This document shows, one piece after another, positions 44,653 through 52,792 of a stretch of 64,000 bases of DNA. How positions within the stretch are numbered: position 1 is the first letter of the stretch; each line of letters opens with the position of its first letter. A program made the position numbers and the translations under genes. Under the pieces are notes generated by a model. The model saw nothing but the letters and a program-made list of their open reading frames with translations, ran no database searches and was not told where the DNA came from. The stretch comes from Robiginitalea sp. Lineage in GTDB: Bacteria; Bacteroidota; Bacteroidia; Flavobacteriales; Flavobacteriaceae. The stretch lies in NCBI GenBank assembly GCA_024638915.1, contig JAHEJJ010000008.1, forward strand, positions 1 to 64,000, given 5' to 3'.

Positions 44653-45510
44653 CTAGAAATTAAATACCCTGCTCAGGTTAAACCCAAAGTAAATATCACC
44701 TTTGCTCCAATCCCCTACAGCATTGCCCAGAAATCCACTTTCGAATGTCGGTTGTGCGTTGGTAAAATGCAATTGGAAAACATGGCCGCCGGTTTCTATA
44801 TCAACTCCTATGGAAAGCGGATTCACAAAGGGCGATCCATCTGCACGGTTCAGGTGCCAGCCATAATCCACATTTATGCTCCACCGCTTACCCACTTTGT
44901 AACGGCCGCCAATACCCAGCGCATATTGATTATTATCCTGCGGCTCATAATCCACATATCCTTCATAAAAATAAGTGGGCATTAGTTCAACAGATAGTCG
45001 TTCCGATACTTTTCTGGATATCAGCAATTGTTGGGTAAATGAAATCCTGTCGCTAAAGTCGACCGGGCGCAAAATCAATGCTTCTTCCAGCAGGGTATTC
45101 ACAGCGGCCTGACTATAGCCGACAATCGTTATCGGAAATCTCTCTTGTTGACTTGCTAAACGATACTTCCCATTCATTTCATAGGTCTTATTAAAGGAGT
45201 GCCTGGAGATACTCAGATTGAAACCATCGGTAAATCCATAGATAAACTGGATTCGTGTATTGGCGAAATCCAGTCCGAAAAAGTCGTCAATACCATTTTT
45301 TATGCTTCCAAAACGGTGGGAGATTACGAAGTAGAACTCTCGTTTGTTAATCAATTTTGTGGATTCAAAATTGACTATTTTAAGGCCTTTGAACGCCGCA
45401 TCGGCCAATTTTGTGCTGTCTTCCTTGTCGATCTCATCGAGCAGATCGTCCTGTGCAATAGATAGGGAGAAAGATAAAAGGCATAGCAGCAGCCATATTA
45501 TATGTTTCAT
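44653..45510 (-). CDS. DUF5777 family beta-barrel protein
   Basis: 285-residue outer-membrane protein: signal peptide (MKHIIWLLLCLLSFSLSIAQ), then alternating strands (FYFVISHRFGSIKNGIDDFFGLD, RIQFIYGFTDGFNLSISRHS) ending in aromatic FGFNLSRVFNF. This fits the Bacteroidota DUF5777 barrel family, often found with YceI and cytochrome-type genes. Function unknown. It diverges from the yceI gene. Confidence 0.82.
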   Translation of the reverse strand: MKHIIWLLLCLLSFSLSIAQDDLLDEIDKEDSTKLADAAFKGLKIVNFESTKLINKREFYFVISHRFGSIKNGIDDFFGLDFANTRIQFIYGFTDGFNLSISRHSFNKTYEMNGKYRLASQQERFPITIVGYSQAAVNTLLEEALILRPVDFSDRISFTQQLLISRKVSERLSVELMPTYFYEGYVDYEPQDNNQYALGIGGRYKVGKRWSINVDYGWHLNRADGSPFVNPLSIGVDIETGGHVFQLHFTNAQPTFESGFLGNAVGDWSKGDIYFGFNLSRVFNF

Positions 45511-45713
45511 AACGGAATTACTTTGGTAAAATAGATCATGGCAGTTAGAATAATAAACTTACAAATAAAAAAATTTACCCTCGCCTTGCCATTTTTATCT
45601 TTATGACAGCCGTTATGGACCTGATGAAATATGCTGCTTTAGGGAAAGATTTTTATACTTTTTCCGTTTGGAATAGTAATTGAGACTATTGGAGTTGTCG
45701 TTATAGAAGATTC

Positions 45714-46262
45714 ATGAAAAGCTTTTTGCCAATTTTACTGACCTTATGCCTGTCTGTGGGTATCTGTCATGCGCAAAACCGTTATAAGACCACCATGGGT
45801 CAGGTAAATATCAATGCCTCTACCCCATTGGAAGACATCGACGCCCTGAATACTACCGCCAATGCCATACTAGATCCTGCAACAGGAAATTTTGCGGTTG
45901 TCTTACTGGTTAAGGAATTTGAATTCGATCGGAAACTGATGCAGGAGCATTTTAATGAAAACTACATGGAGTCAGACAAATATCCCAAAGCGATCTTTAG
46001 TGGTACGCTGCAGGACTTCGAACCGGACTTTATGGATAATTTACCGGCAGATTATGATCTGAATGGCAAGCTTACCATACATGGCATCACCAGGCCTCTA
46101 AAGACTATTGTACGACTATCCCGTAAAGAAAATCTATTGATACTGGAGTCGGAATTCATGGTAGCATCAGAGGACCATGGCATTGAGGTACCAAGGCTCG
46201 TATTTAAAAAAATAGCCCGGGAGGTGCAGGTACGAGCGAGTCTTGAACTCTTCGCTCAATAA
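45714..46262 (+). CDS. YceI family periplasmic protein
   Basis: 182-residue lipocalin-like protein with signal peptide (MKSFLPILLTLCLSVGICHA). The YceI pattern is seen as the N-terminal MGQVNINASTPLEDIDALN, then YPKAIFSGTLQDF and LTIHGITRPL. YceI proteins bind isoprenoid-type lipids in the periplasm. The 203-base gap upstream (45511-45713) contains one short open frame but nothing convincing. Confidence 0.85.
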   Translation: MKSFLPILLTLCLSVGICHAQNRYKTTMGQVNINASTPLEDIDALNTTANAILDPATGNFAVVLLVKEFEFDRKLMQEHFNENYMESDKYPKAIFSGTLQDFEPDFMDNLPADYDLNGKLTIHGITRPLKTIVRLSRKENLLILESEFMVASEDHGIEVPRLVFKKIAREVQVRASLELFAQ

Positions 46263-46306
46263 TCCGGGTCATAACGCTGGTTGAACAACCTAAATCAGTC
46301 TACCAC

Positions 46307-49159
46307 CTATTTGCTCAGGTACATCTTACGCCTGGTATAGAGATTGTAAAACTCATCGTCCTTAAGACTCTCTATGAACAATATGCTTTCTCCTGTGCTT
46401 TTCATCTCCGGTCCCAGGTTCTTATTTACATTGGGGAATTTATTAAATGAAAAAACAGGTTGCTTAATGGCATAGCCCTCCAGTTTGGGGTAGAATTTAA
46501 AGTCTTTCAATTTCTTCTCGCCAAGCATGATCTTTGTAGCGTAGTTCACATAGGGCTCTCCGTAGGCCTTCGCGATGAAGGGCACGGTTCTGGAAGCTCT
46601 TGGATTAGCTTCAATTACATACACCATATCATCCTTTATGGCGAACTGTATATTGATAAGGCCAACCGTATTAAGGGCAAGTGCAATGGTCTTTGTATGG
46701 TCCTTAATCTGTTGCATCACGAATTCACCCAGATTAAAGGGTGGTAAGGTAGCATTTGAGTCGCCACTGTGAATCCCGCAGGGTTCTATATGCTCCATGA
46801 TCCCGATGATATAAATATCATTTCCATCGCATATGGCATCAGCTTCCGCTTCGATGGCCCCATCCAGATAATGATCTAGCAGCAATTTGTTATTGGGGAT
46901 CTTTCTCAGGAGATCGACCACATGTTCTTCCAATTCGGCATCGTTTATCACGATCTTCATACCTTGGCCTCCCAAGACGTAGGACGGCCGGACCAGGAGG
47001 GGGAAGTTCAGTTCCTTAGCCAGCTCCAGGGCTTCATCTGCACTCTCGGCCACACCAAAGGGCGGATAGGGAATATTGTTCTTTTTCAGCAATCTTGAGA
47101 AGCTACCCCGGTCTTCCGCAAGATCGAGCGAAGTAAAACTGGTACCCATGATTTTGATCCCATATTTATCGAGTTTCTCCGCCAGCTTCAGAGCGGTCTG
47201 CCCTCCGAGCTGCACAATAACACCTTCCGGCTTTTCGTGCAGGATAATATCGTAGATATGTTCCCAAAAGACCGGTTCAAAGTAGAGCTTATCGGCCGTA
47301 TCAAAATCTGTGGAAACTGTTTCCGGGTTACAATTGATCATTATGGTTTCATAACCACACTCCGCCGCAGCCAGTACCCCATGAACACAACAGTAATCGA
47401 ACTCGATTCCCTGACCTATACGGTTAGGGCCTGAACCCAGCACTACTATTTTTTTCCGATCTGTCACTTCGCTGTCGTTGGCCACATAACGCTTACCTTC
47501 CGCTGTCTCGATCTCCTCTTCAAAAGTAGAATAGTAGTAAGGTGTCATCGCTTTAAACTCGGCGGCACAGGTATCTACTAATTTATAAACACGGTTGATG
47601 TTCAGCTGCATTCTTTTGTTATGGACCTCAGATTCAAAACAGTCGAGCATATGTGCGATCTGTCTGTCGGCAAATCCTTTTTGTTTTCCTTCGAGCAAGA
47701 GGTTTTTGGGGAGGTTCTCTATGGTATATTTCGATATTTCTTTCTCCAGTAAATGCAGTTCTTCATATTGTTTCAGGAACCACATATCGATCTTAGTGAT
47801 GTCATGTATTCTGCTCAATGGGATCCCAAGCTGGATAGCATCGTAGATGACAAAAACGCGATCCCAACTCGGAACCGTTAGCTTGCTAATGATCTTTTCA
47901 TAGTTCTTGTATCCCTTGCCATCGGCTCCCAGTCCGTTGCGTTTGATCTCAAGCGATTGTGTCGCCTTATGAAGAGCTTCCTGGAAAGATCGGCCGATGC
48001 CCATTACTTCACCTACAGACTTCATCTGAAGTCCCAGGGTCCGGTCCGAACCTTCAAATTTGTCGAAATTCCAGCGTGGGATCTTAACGATCACATAATC
48101 GAGAGTTGGTTCAAACAGAGCCGAAGTCGATTTGGTAATCTGATTTTCCAACTCGTCCAAGCTATAACCTATAGCGAGTTTCGTCGCTACTTTTGCGATA
48201 GGATAACCCGTAGCCTTGGAGGCCAGCGCAGAAGATCTGGACACTCTCGGATTGATCTCGATGGCGATAATATCTTCTTTTTCATCGGGGCTCACGGCAA
48301 ACTGCACATTGCAGCCACCGGCAAAATCTCCGATATTACGCATCATTTTGATAGCCATATCACGCATTCGCTGAAAAGTGGTATCGGAAAGTGTCATGGC
48401 AGGTGCTACCGTGATCGAGTCGCCCGTATGGATACCCATAGGGTCCATATTTTCAATGGTACAGATGATCACAACATTGTCGTTCTTATCTCTGAGCAAC
48501 TCCAACTCGTATTCCTTCCAGCCGATTAGCGCCTTATCGATCATCACTTCGTGGATGGGCGATACCTCCAGACCACGGCTCAGCATCGTATCAAAATCTT
48601 CCGGATCGTGAACGATAGATGCCCCTGCGCCCCCCAGGGTATAAGAAGCCCGTATCACAAGAGGAAATCCAAAATCCTGTGCGATCTCCTTCCCTTTTAA
48701 AAAGGAAGTCGCCGAGGTCTGCGGTGGGACCCCGATGCCAATCTTCATCATCAACTCCCTGAACTGCTCACGGTCTTCGGTAATATTGATCGCCTCAATA
48801 TCCACTCCTATAATTTCTACTTTAAAGTCATCCCAAACACCCTTTTCGTCGGCTTGGATGCACAGATTTAAGGCCGTCTGCCCGCCCATTGTGGGGAGTA
48901 CTGCATCTATTTCGGGGTGTTCTTTTAAGATATGAATTATCGATTTGGTGGTCAGGGGTAGCAGATAGACGTGGTCTGCCATTGCCGGATCGGTCATAAT
49001 GGTAGCCGGATTGCTGTTGATCAAAATGGTTTTAATTCCATCTTCCCTTAATGACCGTAACGATTGGGATCCTGAATAGTCGAATTCACATGCCTGTCCT
49101 ATAATTATCGGTCCGGACCCGATGATGAGAACTGTATTTAAATCTTTTCTTCTGGGCAT
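46307..49159 (-). CDS. carB: Carbamoyl-phosphate synthase large subunit lacking the allosteric domain
   Basis: 950-residue CarB that makes carbamoyl phosphate for arginine and pyrimidine synthesis with CarA (not in the window). Both ATP-grasp halves are complete: N-terminal IIGSGPIIIGQACEFDYSG and LPTMGGQTALNL, then the second half with VLGSGPNRIGQGIEFDYCC and VQLGGQTALKLA. The protein stops about 25 residues after the second half's MKSTGE, where E. coli CarB (1073 residues) continues into the MGS-like domain that binds UMP and ornithine. It lies 87 bases after rpmH with a terminator between. Confidence 0.96.
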   Translation of the reverse strand: MPRRKDLNTVLIIGSGPIIIGQACEFDYSGSQSLRSLREDGIKTILINSNPATIMTDPAMADHVYLLPLTTKSIIHILKEHPEIDAVLPTMGGQTALNLCIQADEKGVWDDFKVEIIGVDIEAINITEDREQFRELMMKIGIGVPPQTSATSFLKGKEIAQDFGFPLVIRASYTLGGAGASIVHDPEDFDTMLSRGLEVSPIHEVMIDKALIGWKEYELELLRDKNDNVVIICTIENMDPMGIHTGDSITVAPAMTLSDTTFQRMRDMAIKMMRNIGDFAGGCNVQFAVSPDEKEDIIAIEINPRVSRSSALASKATGYPIAKVATKLAIGYSLDELENQITKSTSALFEPTLDYVIVKIPRWNFDKFEGSDRTLGLQMKSVGEVMGIGRSFQEALHKATQSLEIKRNGLGADGKGYKNYEKIISKLTVPSWDRVFVIYDAIQLGIPLSRIHDITKIDMWFLKQYEELHLLEKEISKYTIENLPKNLLLEGKQKGFADRQIAHMLDCFESEVHNKRMQLNINRVYKLVDTCAAEFKAMTPYYYSTFEEEIETAEGKRYVANDSEVTDRKKIVVLGSGPNRIGQGIEFDYCCVHGVLAAAECGYETIMINCNPETVSTDFDTADKLYFEPVFWEHIYDIILHEKPEGVIVQLGGQTALKLAEKLDKYGIKIMGTSFTSLDLAEDRGSFSRLLKKNNIPYPPFGVAESADEALELAKELNFPLLVRPSYVLGGQGMKIVINDAELEEHVVDLLRKIPNNKLLLDHYLDGAIEAEADAICDGNDIYIIGIMEHIEPCGIHSGDSNATLPPFNLGEFVMQQIKDHTKTIALALNTVGLINIQFAIKDDMVYVIEANPRASRTVPFIAKAYGEPYVNYATKIMLGEKKLKDFKFYPKLEGYAIKQPVFSFNKFPNVNKNLGPEMKSTGESILFIESLKDDEFYNLYTRRKMYLSK

Positions 49160-49187
49160 CTTAACTTATTGATTATTGTGGTATAGA

Positions 49188-49223
49188 CAAAAAAAAGGTG
49201 TTACCTGATGAAAGTAACACCTT
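49188..49223 (-). terminator. Terminator of rpmH
   Basis: AAGGTGTTAC (49195-49204) pairs with GTAACACCTT (49214-49223), a ten-bp perfect stem with a nine-base loop, followed on the minus strand by a run of eight or nine T. It lies 24 bases after the rpmH stop and just before the carB start. Confidence 0.88.
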
Positions 49224-49246
49224 ATTGATTATTGTTTTGACGATCA

Positions 49247-49405
49247 TTATTTTTTATGTCTGGGCTCTGAGGATACACTTAATTTCTTTCTTCCTTTTGC
49301 CCTTCTACGTGCCAACACTTTTCTCCCACTTACAGAGTCCATGCGTTCCCTGAAACCGTGCTTATTCCTTCTCTTTCTTTTGGATGGCTGATATGTTCTT
49401 TTCAT
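49247..49405 (-). CDS. rpmH: 50S ribosomal protein L34
   Basis: 52-residue bL34, read directly from the minus strand: it starts [19 protein letters not shown], continues with the family core [19 protein letters not shown], and ends EPRHKK followed by TAA. Highly basic, as expected. Driven by the promoter at 49467-49496 through a leader holding a hairpin, and followed by a strong terminator, so it is a single-gene unit. rnpA, its usual neighbour elsewhere, is not here. Confidence 0.96.
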   Translation of the reverse strand: MKRTYQPSKRKRRNKHGFRERMDSVSGRKVLARRRAKGRKKLSVSSEPRHKK

Positions 49406-49427
49406 TCCGAAGAATTTTATTGATAAA

Positions 49428-49447
49428 TATGCCGAAAAGACGGCATA
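49428..49447 (-). promoter_or_regulatory. Hairpin in the rpmH leader
   Basis: TATGCCG (49428-49434) and CGGCATA (49441-49447) form a seven-bp perfect stem with a six-base loop inside the predicted 5' leader of rpmH, about 22 bases before the ATG. Confidence 0.45.
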
Positions 49448-49466
49448 GGCTACTAAAATCTGGGCG

Positions 49467-49496
49467 CAAATATACGAAGAGTTTTTGCTTTGCCAA
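49467..49496 (-). promoter_or_regulatory. Promoter of rpmH
   Basis: On the minus strand TTG (plus-strand 49494-49496) is followed 19 bases later by TATATTTG (49467-49474), one of the best matches in the window to the Bacteroidota TTG / TAnnTTTG promoter. Confidence 0.7.
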
Positions 49497-49529
49497 ATTG
49501 GAGCGAAAAAATAATTCGTATAGATTTGT

Positions 49530-49537
49530 TACTTTTG
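49530..49537 (+). promoter_or_regulatory. Possible -7 promoter element of the exported-protein/TPR gene pair
   Basis: TACTTTTG fits TAnnTTTG, 22 bases before ATG 49560. It diverges from the rpmH promoter about 60 bases away. Confidence 0.45.
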
Positions 49538-49559
49538 CGACATCTTTTAACCACCCGAC

Positions 49560-50096
49560 ATGCTGCTCATGAGAAGTTACTTCTTTTGGCTTATCTTCTT
49601 GTTTTTTTGCACTGGTCTGTGGAGCCAGCATTCATTGCATTATACGCTTAAAAAAGGTGATACCTATGTTGTTGAGCAAAATGCCCTTAAAGAATCCGTT
49701 CGTAGCGAATTTGGTTCCCGAGCCCTTTCCGCCAGTTTTGGGCAGATGACCTTTATCTATCCGAATGGTAAGGACAGTTTACAGAGAAGTTGGCAAAATG
49801 AATACAACGGAAAATTTTCCGCAAAAAATATCTGGACGCTAGTAAAATCCACACAGGCAGAGAACCACATAAAAGGCCAGGCCTATATAGAAGTGGATAT
49901 CGAAGATAAAGGTACAAGCATGTCTCTGAGCGGAAAGCAGGAGACCACGATTACCGCCGATATCACCACGGGTTTTATCCTCGACATGTTGGTCGAGGGT
50001 TATTCAGAAGGCACCGCCATGATCGACTTTACAGGCGATGTCTCAATTCCCACCACAGTAAGGTCGACTACCAGTTACAAACTAATCAGAAATTGA
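49560..50096 (+). CDS. Exported protein of unknown function
   Basis: 178-residue protein with a signal peptide (MRSYFFWLIFLFFCTGLWSQ, if ATG 49569 is the true start; ATG 49560 adds three residues). The mature part is beta-rich (LHYTLKKGDTYVVEQNA, FIYPNGKDSLQRSW, ITTGFILDMLVEG). The KGDTY...QN pattern is reminiscent of DUF6263-type proteins, but this one is short and the assignment is weak. It is followed after one base by a TPR membrane protein, so the two form an operon. Confidence 0.7.
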   Translation: MLLMRSYFFWLIFLFFCTGLWSQHSLHYTLKKGDTYVVEQNALKESVRSEFGSRALSASFGQMTFIYPNGKDSLQRSWQNEYNGKFSAKNIWTLVKSTQAENHIKGQAYIEVDIEDKGTSMSLSGKQETTITADITTGFILDMLVEGYSEGTAMIDFTGDVSIPTTVRSTTSYKLIRN

Positions 50097-50097
50097 T

Positions 50098-50613
50098 ATG
50101 TTCAACAAAATCATAAAAATAATTCTTGCAGCAGTGCTGTTAGCCTATGCAGGATATCAGTTCGCAGAAGGGAATATCGGGAACGGGATTTTTCTAATCC
50201 TCCTCGCATTGGTATTTGTCTTCCTCTATTTTAGAAACGAACTTATCCTCCTGGCTTTTTTACGAATGAGGAAACAAGATCTTGATGGAACTCAGAAATG
50301 GCTGGAAAGAATTAAAAATCCAGAATCCGCATTAACACAAAAGCAACAGGGCTACTACAACTACCTCTATGGAATCATTTATTCTCAAAAGAACCTGACC
50401 CAAGCAGAGAAATATTTCAAAAAGGCATTGAAACTAGGACTGAATATGGACTACGATGTGGCTATGGCCAAATTAAGCCTGGCAGGGATTGCCCTGCAAA
50501 AAAGGCGAAAACGAGAGGCTACCACGCTACTGCAGGAAGCCAAAAAACTCGATAAAAACAATATGCTGACAGAGCAGATCAAGATGATGCAACAGCAGAT
50601 GAAACGCATCTGA
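50098..50613 (+). CDS. Membrane protein with TPR-like repeats
   Basis: 171 residues: two N-terminal hydrophobic segments (IIKIILAAVLLAYAGYQF and GIFLILLALVFVFLYF) followed by a cytosolic helical region of about 100 residues with TPR-like units (YYNYLYGIIYSQKNLTQAEKYFKKALKLGL). Function unknown. Its ATG lies one base after the previous stop, indicating coupling with the exported protein; it converges with the lytic transglycosylase gene. Confidence 0.78.
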   Translation: MFNKIIKIILAAVLLAYAGYQFAEGNIGNGIFLILLALVFVFLYFRNELILLAFLRMRKQDLDGTQKWLERIKNPESALTQKQQGYYNYLYGIIYSQKNLTQAEKYFKKALKLGLNMDYDVAMAKLSLAGIALQKRRKREATTLLQEAKKLDKNNMLTEQIKMMQQQMKRI

Positions 50614-50614
50614 A

Positions 50615-51574
50615 TTACCGGCTCGTGGAATAATATCCTTTATTGGGAATTTGAATGATATACTTCTTGCCTGAGGCATTATTCAGGTGAGGCTCTCTCA
50701 ACCAGGGATTATGCCTCTTAAGGACCTTATAATTAATCCCGTACTGCGAGGCGAAATCAGCAAAGTTTGCCACTGCGGTATCAACCTCCACATTAAAAGT
50801 TGGGACCGCACTATAAAAATCCTGATTCTCAACTTCATAACCGTATTTCCCTGGATTACTTAGGATTTCTTTGATAGCAAGAATACGAAATACATAACGA
50901 CCCGTTTCCTCACCCAGGAGCAGATCGTAATAGTCATTTGCCTGTTGGATATTCATGAACTTATTAATAGATCCAGGACCCGCGTTATAGGCTGCGGCAG
51001 CAAGGGTCCAGCTGCCGAATTTTTCTTTATACCTCTTCAGGTACCTGCAGGCAACATCAGTAGCTTTTTCCAAATGATAGCGTTCGTCTACATTGCCGTT
51101 AACTTCCAGGCCATACTCGCGAGCGGTGGCTTTCATGATCTGCCAGAAGCCCGTAGCCCCAGCAGGTGAAACCGTATTCTGAAGACCGCTTTCGGCCACG
51201 GCCAGGTATTTGAAATCTTCCGGCACATTGTGTTTTCTCAAAATAGGTTCGATGACGGGAAAGTATTTATGAGCCCTCTTCATCAGTAATAAGGCGTTCG
51301 ACTGCCAATAGGTATTGACCAGAAATTCCCGGTCGATCCGTTCCATGATCTCAGGATCTTCCTGTGGTACTCTTTCACCGGCAAAGATCAAATTATTAGG
51401 TATATCGATCGCTGAGATCGTATATTCAGGAGCTACATTTTTTTTGCCATCTTTATCTTTGATTTCCGTAGGAATCTCGATTGGATCTACCGGACTCCGC
51501 TGAACTGCAAAAACAAGGGTGCTGATCACAAAGACCACACCCAGAATCATCAAAATTTTCTTCAACACCACCAT
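50615..51574 (-). CDS. GH23 lytic transglycosylase (MltD-like)
   Basis: 319-residue peptidoglycan lyase with an N-terminal signal anchor (ILMILGVVFVISTLVFAV). The SLT/GH23 core runs from about residue 105: VPEDFKYLAVAESGLQN with the catalytic Glu in AESG, SPAGATGFWQIM, and AAAAYNAGPGSINKF. A C-terminal region (FADFASQYGINYKVLKRHNPWL) resembles a LysM-like module. Likely envelope remodelling. Confidence 0.92.
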   Translation of the reverse strand: MVVLKKILMILGVVFVISTLVFAVQRSPVDPIEIPTEIKDKDGKKNVAPEYTISAIDIPNNLIFAGERVPQEDPEIMERIDREFLVNTYWQSNALLLMKRAHKYFPVIEPILRKHNVPEDFKYLAVAESGLQNTVSPAGATGFWQIMKATAREYGLEVNGNVDERYHLEKATDVACRYLKRYKEKFGSWTLAAAAYNAGPGSINKFMNIQQANDYYDLLLGEETGRYVFRILAIKEILSNPGKYGYEVENQDFYSAVPTFNVEVDTAVANFADFASQYGINYKVLKRHNPWLREPHLNNASGKKYIIQIPNKGYYSTSR

Positions 51575-51605
51575 TACTTTAAAATTGATTGTTTATTCAA
51601 AGGTA

Positions 51606-52283
51606 TTAAATAGAACTCCCTTCCTCCAAAATAATTGTGGGTAAGCGTTGATTAAACCATCTGAAACGGTTCAGGATCATAATGTGCGTCCCGTCTTCGA
51701 CCCGTATACAATCTTTGATATGCTGAATAGGAAATACCGCATCCTTATTTCCATGAATATGCACTAATTCAGGATCATGCTCGCGTTGACTCCAATGTAT
51801 CATCTGGTCAATAGACCAGTCGATATAATATTTATCTCTTATCGAAAGATATTCTTCATAAAGCTCTAGCCTTTTGGTCACTATTTCACCAAAGGCATAT
51901 TTAGCCAGAAGTTCAACATTGTTGATCAAGCCCGTGGGAAGGAGTTTATGGATCTTGGTGTATTTGGCAAAAATCAAACGTTTGGGAAGCTCGGACTGGC
52001 TCTTTACACTAGAGATAATAATAACTTTCTTCACCGGGACAAGCCTGGCCATTTCCTGTACCAATATCCCCCCAAAGGAAACACCGATCAAAACCGGCTT
52101 TGGATGAGTGATATGATGGCACATGGCCTCTGCGTATTCCACCAGTGTCATACCGCGTTTTGGTACAAACCATTCAAGTCTATGGGTCTCGAAACGATCT
52201 TCATCGAGTTGAATATTCTTGAAGATGCTAGAATTTGCTGCCATCCCAGGCATCAGATAAACATGTATTTTAGTTGCCCCCAT
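51606..52283 (-). CDS. Alpha/beta hydrolase
   Basis: 225-residue soluble hydrolase. The nucleophile elbow is GVSFGG (near residue 75), the early strand is YLMPGMAANSSIF, and a late VHIHGNKDAVFPIQHI supplies the usual Asp, with a His in DGTHIMI. Typical ester or thioester hydrolase fold, substrate unknown. It precedes the lytic transglycosylase gene on the same strand by 31 bases, so the two may be co-transcribed. Confidence 0.85.
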   Translation of the reverse strand: MGATKIHVYLMPGMAANSSIFKNIQLDEDRFETHRLEWFVPKRGMTLVEYAEAMCHHITHPKPVLIGVSFGGILVQEMARLVPVKKVIIISSVKSQSELPKRLIFAKYTKIHKLLPTGLINNVELLAKYAFGEIVTKRLELYEEYLSIRDKYYIDWSIDQMIHWSQREHDPELVHIHGNKDAVFPIQHIKDCIRVEDGTHIMILNRFRWFNQRLPTIILEEGSSI

Positions 52284-52329
52284 CCAGTGTTTAGCGTGGT
52301 AATTCCTAGGAAATTAGCATTTTTTTTGC

Positions 52330-52337
52330 TACTTTTG
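52330..52337 (+). promoter_or_regulatory. Possible -7 promoter element of the small GNAT-like gene
   Basis: TACTTTTG fits TAnnTTTG and would give a leader of about 95 bases before ATG 52438. Confidence 0.35.
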
Positions 52338-52437
52338 TTCGCTGGATGTAAATTAATTACTCTCGGTCCGTTTTTTTAAAATTGCGATTCTAAACATCGT
52401 GATTTTTTTATCTGAAACCACACTAAATTCTAACTAT

Positions 52438-52731
52438 ATGAGTGAAGTAATCATTAAGGACAATAGTTTCTTGCGACAATTTGAAACTAGAGTTGACGGG
52501 CATTTAGCCAAAATTGAATACTCTTCGCAAGAACGCAAAGTATTTCTCACTAAACTCGTGATTCCGGAAGAAATTTCCATAGATGGATTTAAAGAAGATT
52601 TTATTAAGGGAGTTCTGCATCATATCCAGGGACAAAATCTTAGAGTAGTACCAACCAGTCCACAGATCGCAGGATTTTTAAGAAAGAACAGACAATATAA
52701 AGAGATGCTTCCGGTGGGGATACGTATCTGA
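52438..52731 (+). CDS. Small GNAT-like acetyltransferase-fold protein
   Basis: 97-residue protein matching the minimal YidJ/Gcn5-like (GNAT_like) family: GHLAKIEYSSQERKVFLTKL, then LVIPEEISIDGF and LRVVPTSPQIAGFLRKN, with VVPTSP in place of the usual acetyl-CoA loop end. ATG 52438 is chosen; the frame opens at 52399 but the family begins at the chosen start. A terminator follows 30 bases later. Confidence 0.82.
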   Translation: MSEVIIKDNSFLRQFETRVDGHLAKIEYSSQERKVFLTKLVIPEEISIDGFKEDFIKGVLHHIQGQNLRVVPTSPQIAGFLRKNRQYKEMLPVGIRI

Positions 52732-52761
52732 TAAATTTTGTCTACAGGATAAATAAAAGCT

Positions 52762-52790
52762 AACCCGGTTCAGAACAGCCGGGTTTTTTA
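52762..52790 (+). terminator. Terminator of the small GNAT-like gene
   Basis: AACCCGG (52762-52768) pairs with CCGGGTT (52779-52785), seven bp with a ten-base loop, followed by TTTTTT. It ends just before the convergent mtaB stop at 52793. Confidence 0.8.
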
Positions 52791-52792
52791 GG

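Noticed and set aside
45603-45683. 26-codon open frame in the DUF5777-yceI gap
   Set aside because: Too short, with no promoter or homology to support it; chance frames of this size are common in AT-rich gaps.
47957-48529. 190-codon open frame antisense to carB
   Set aside because: Fully inside the first synthetase half of carB, with no domain of its own.
49362-49631. 89-codon minus-strand frame overlapping the rpmH start
   Set aside because: It conflicts with rpmH, its promoter and hairpin, and with the divergent exported-protein gene; the translation is not protein-like.
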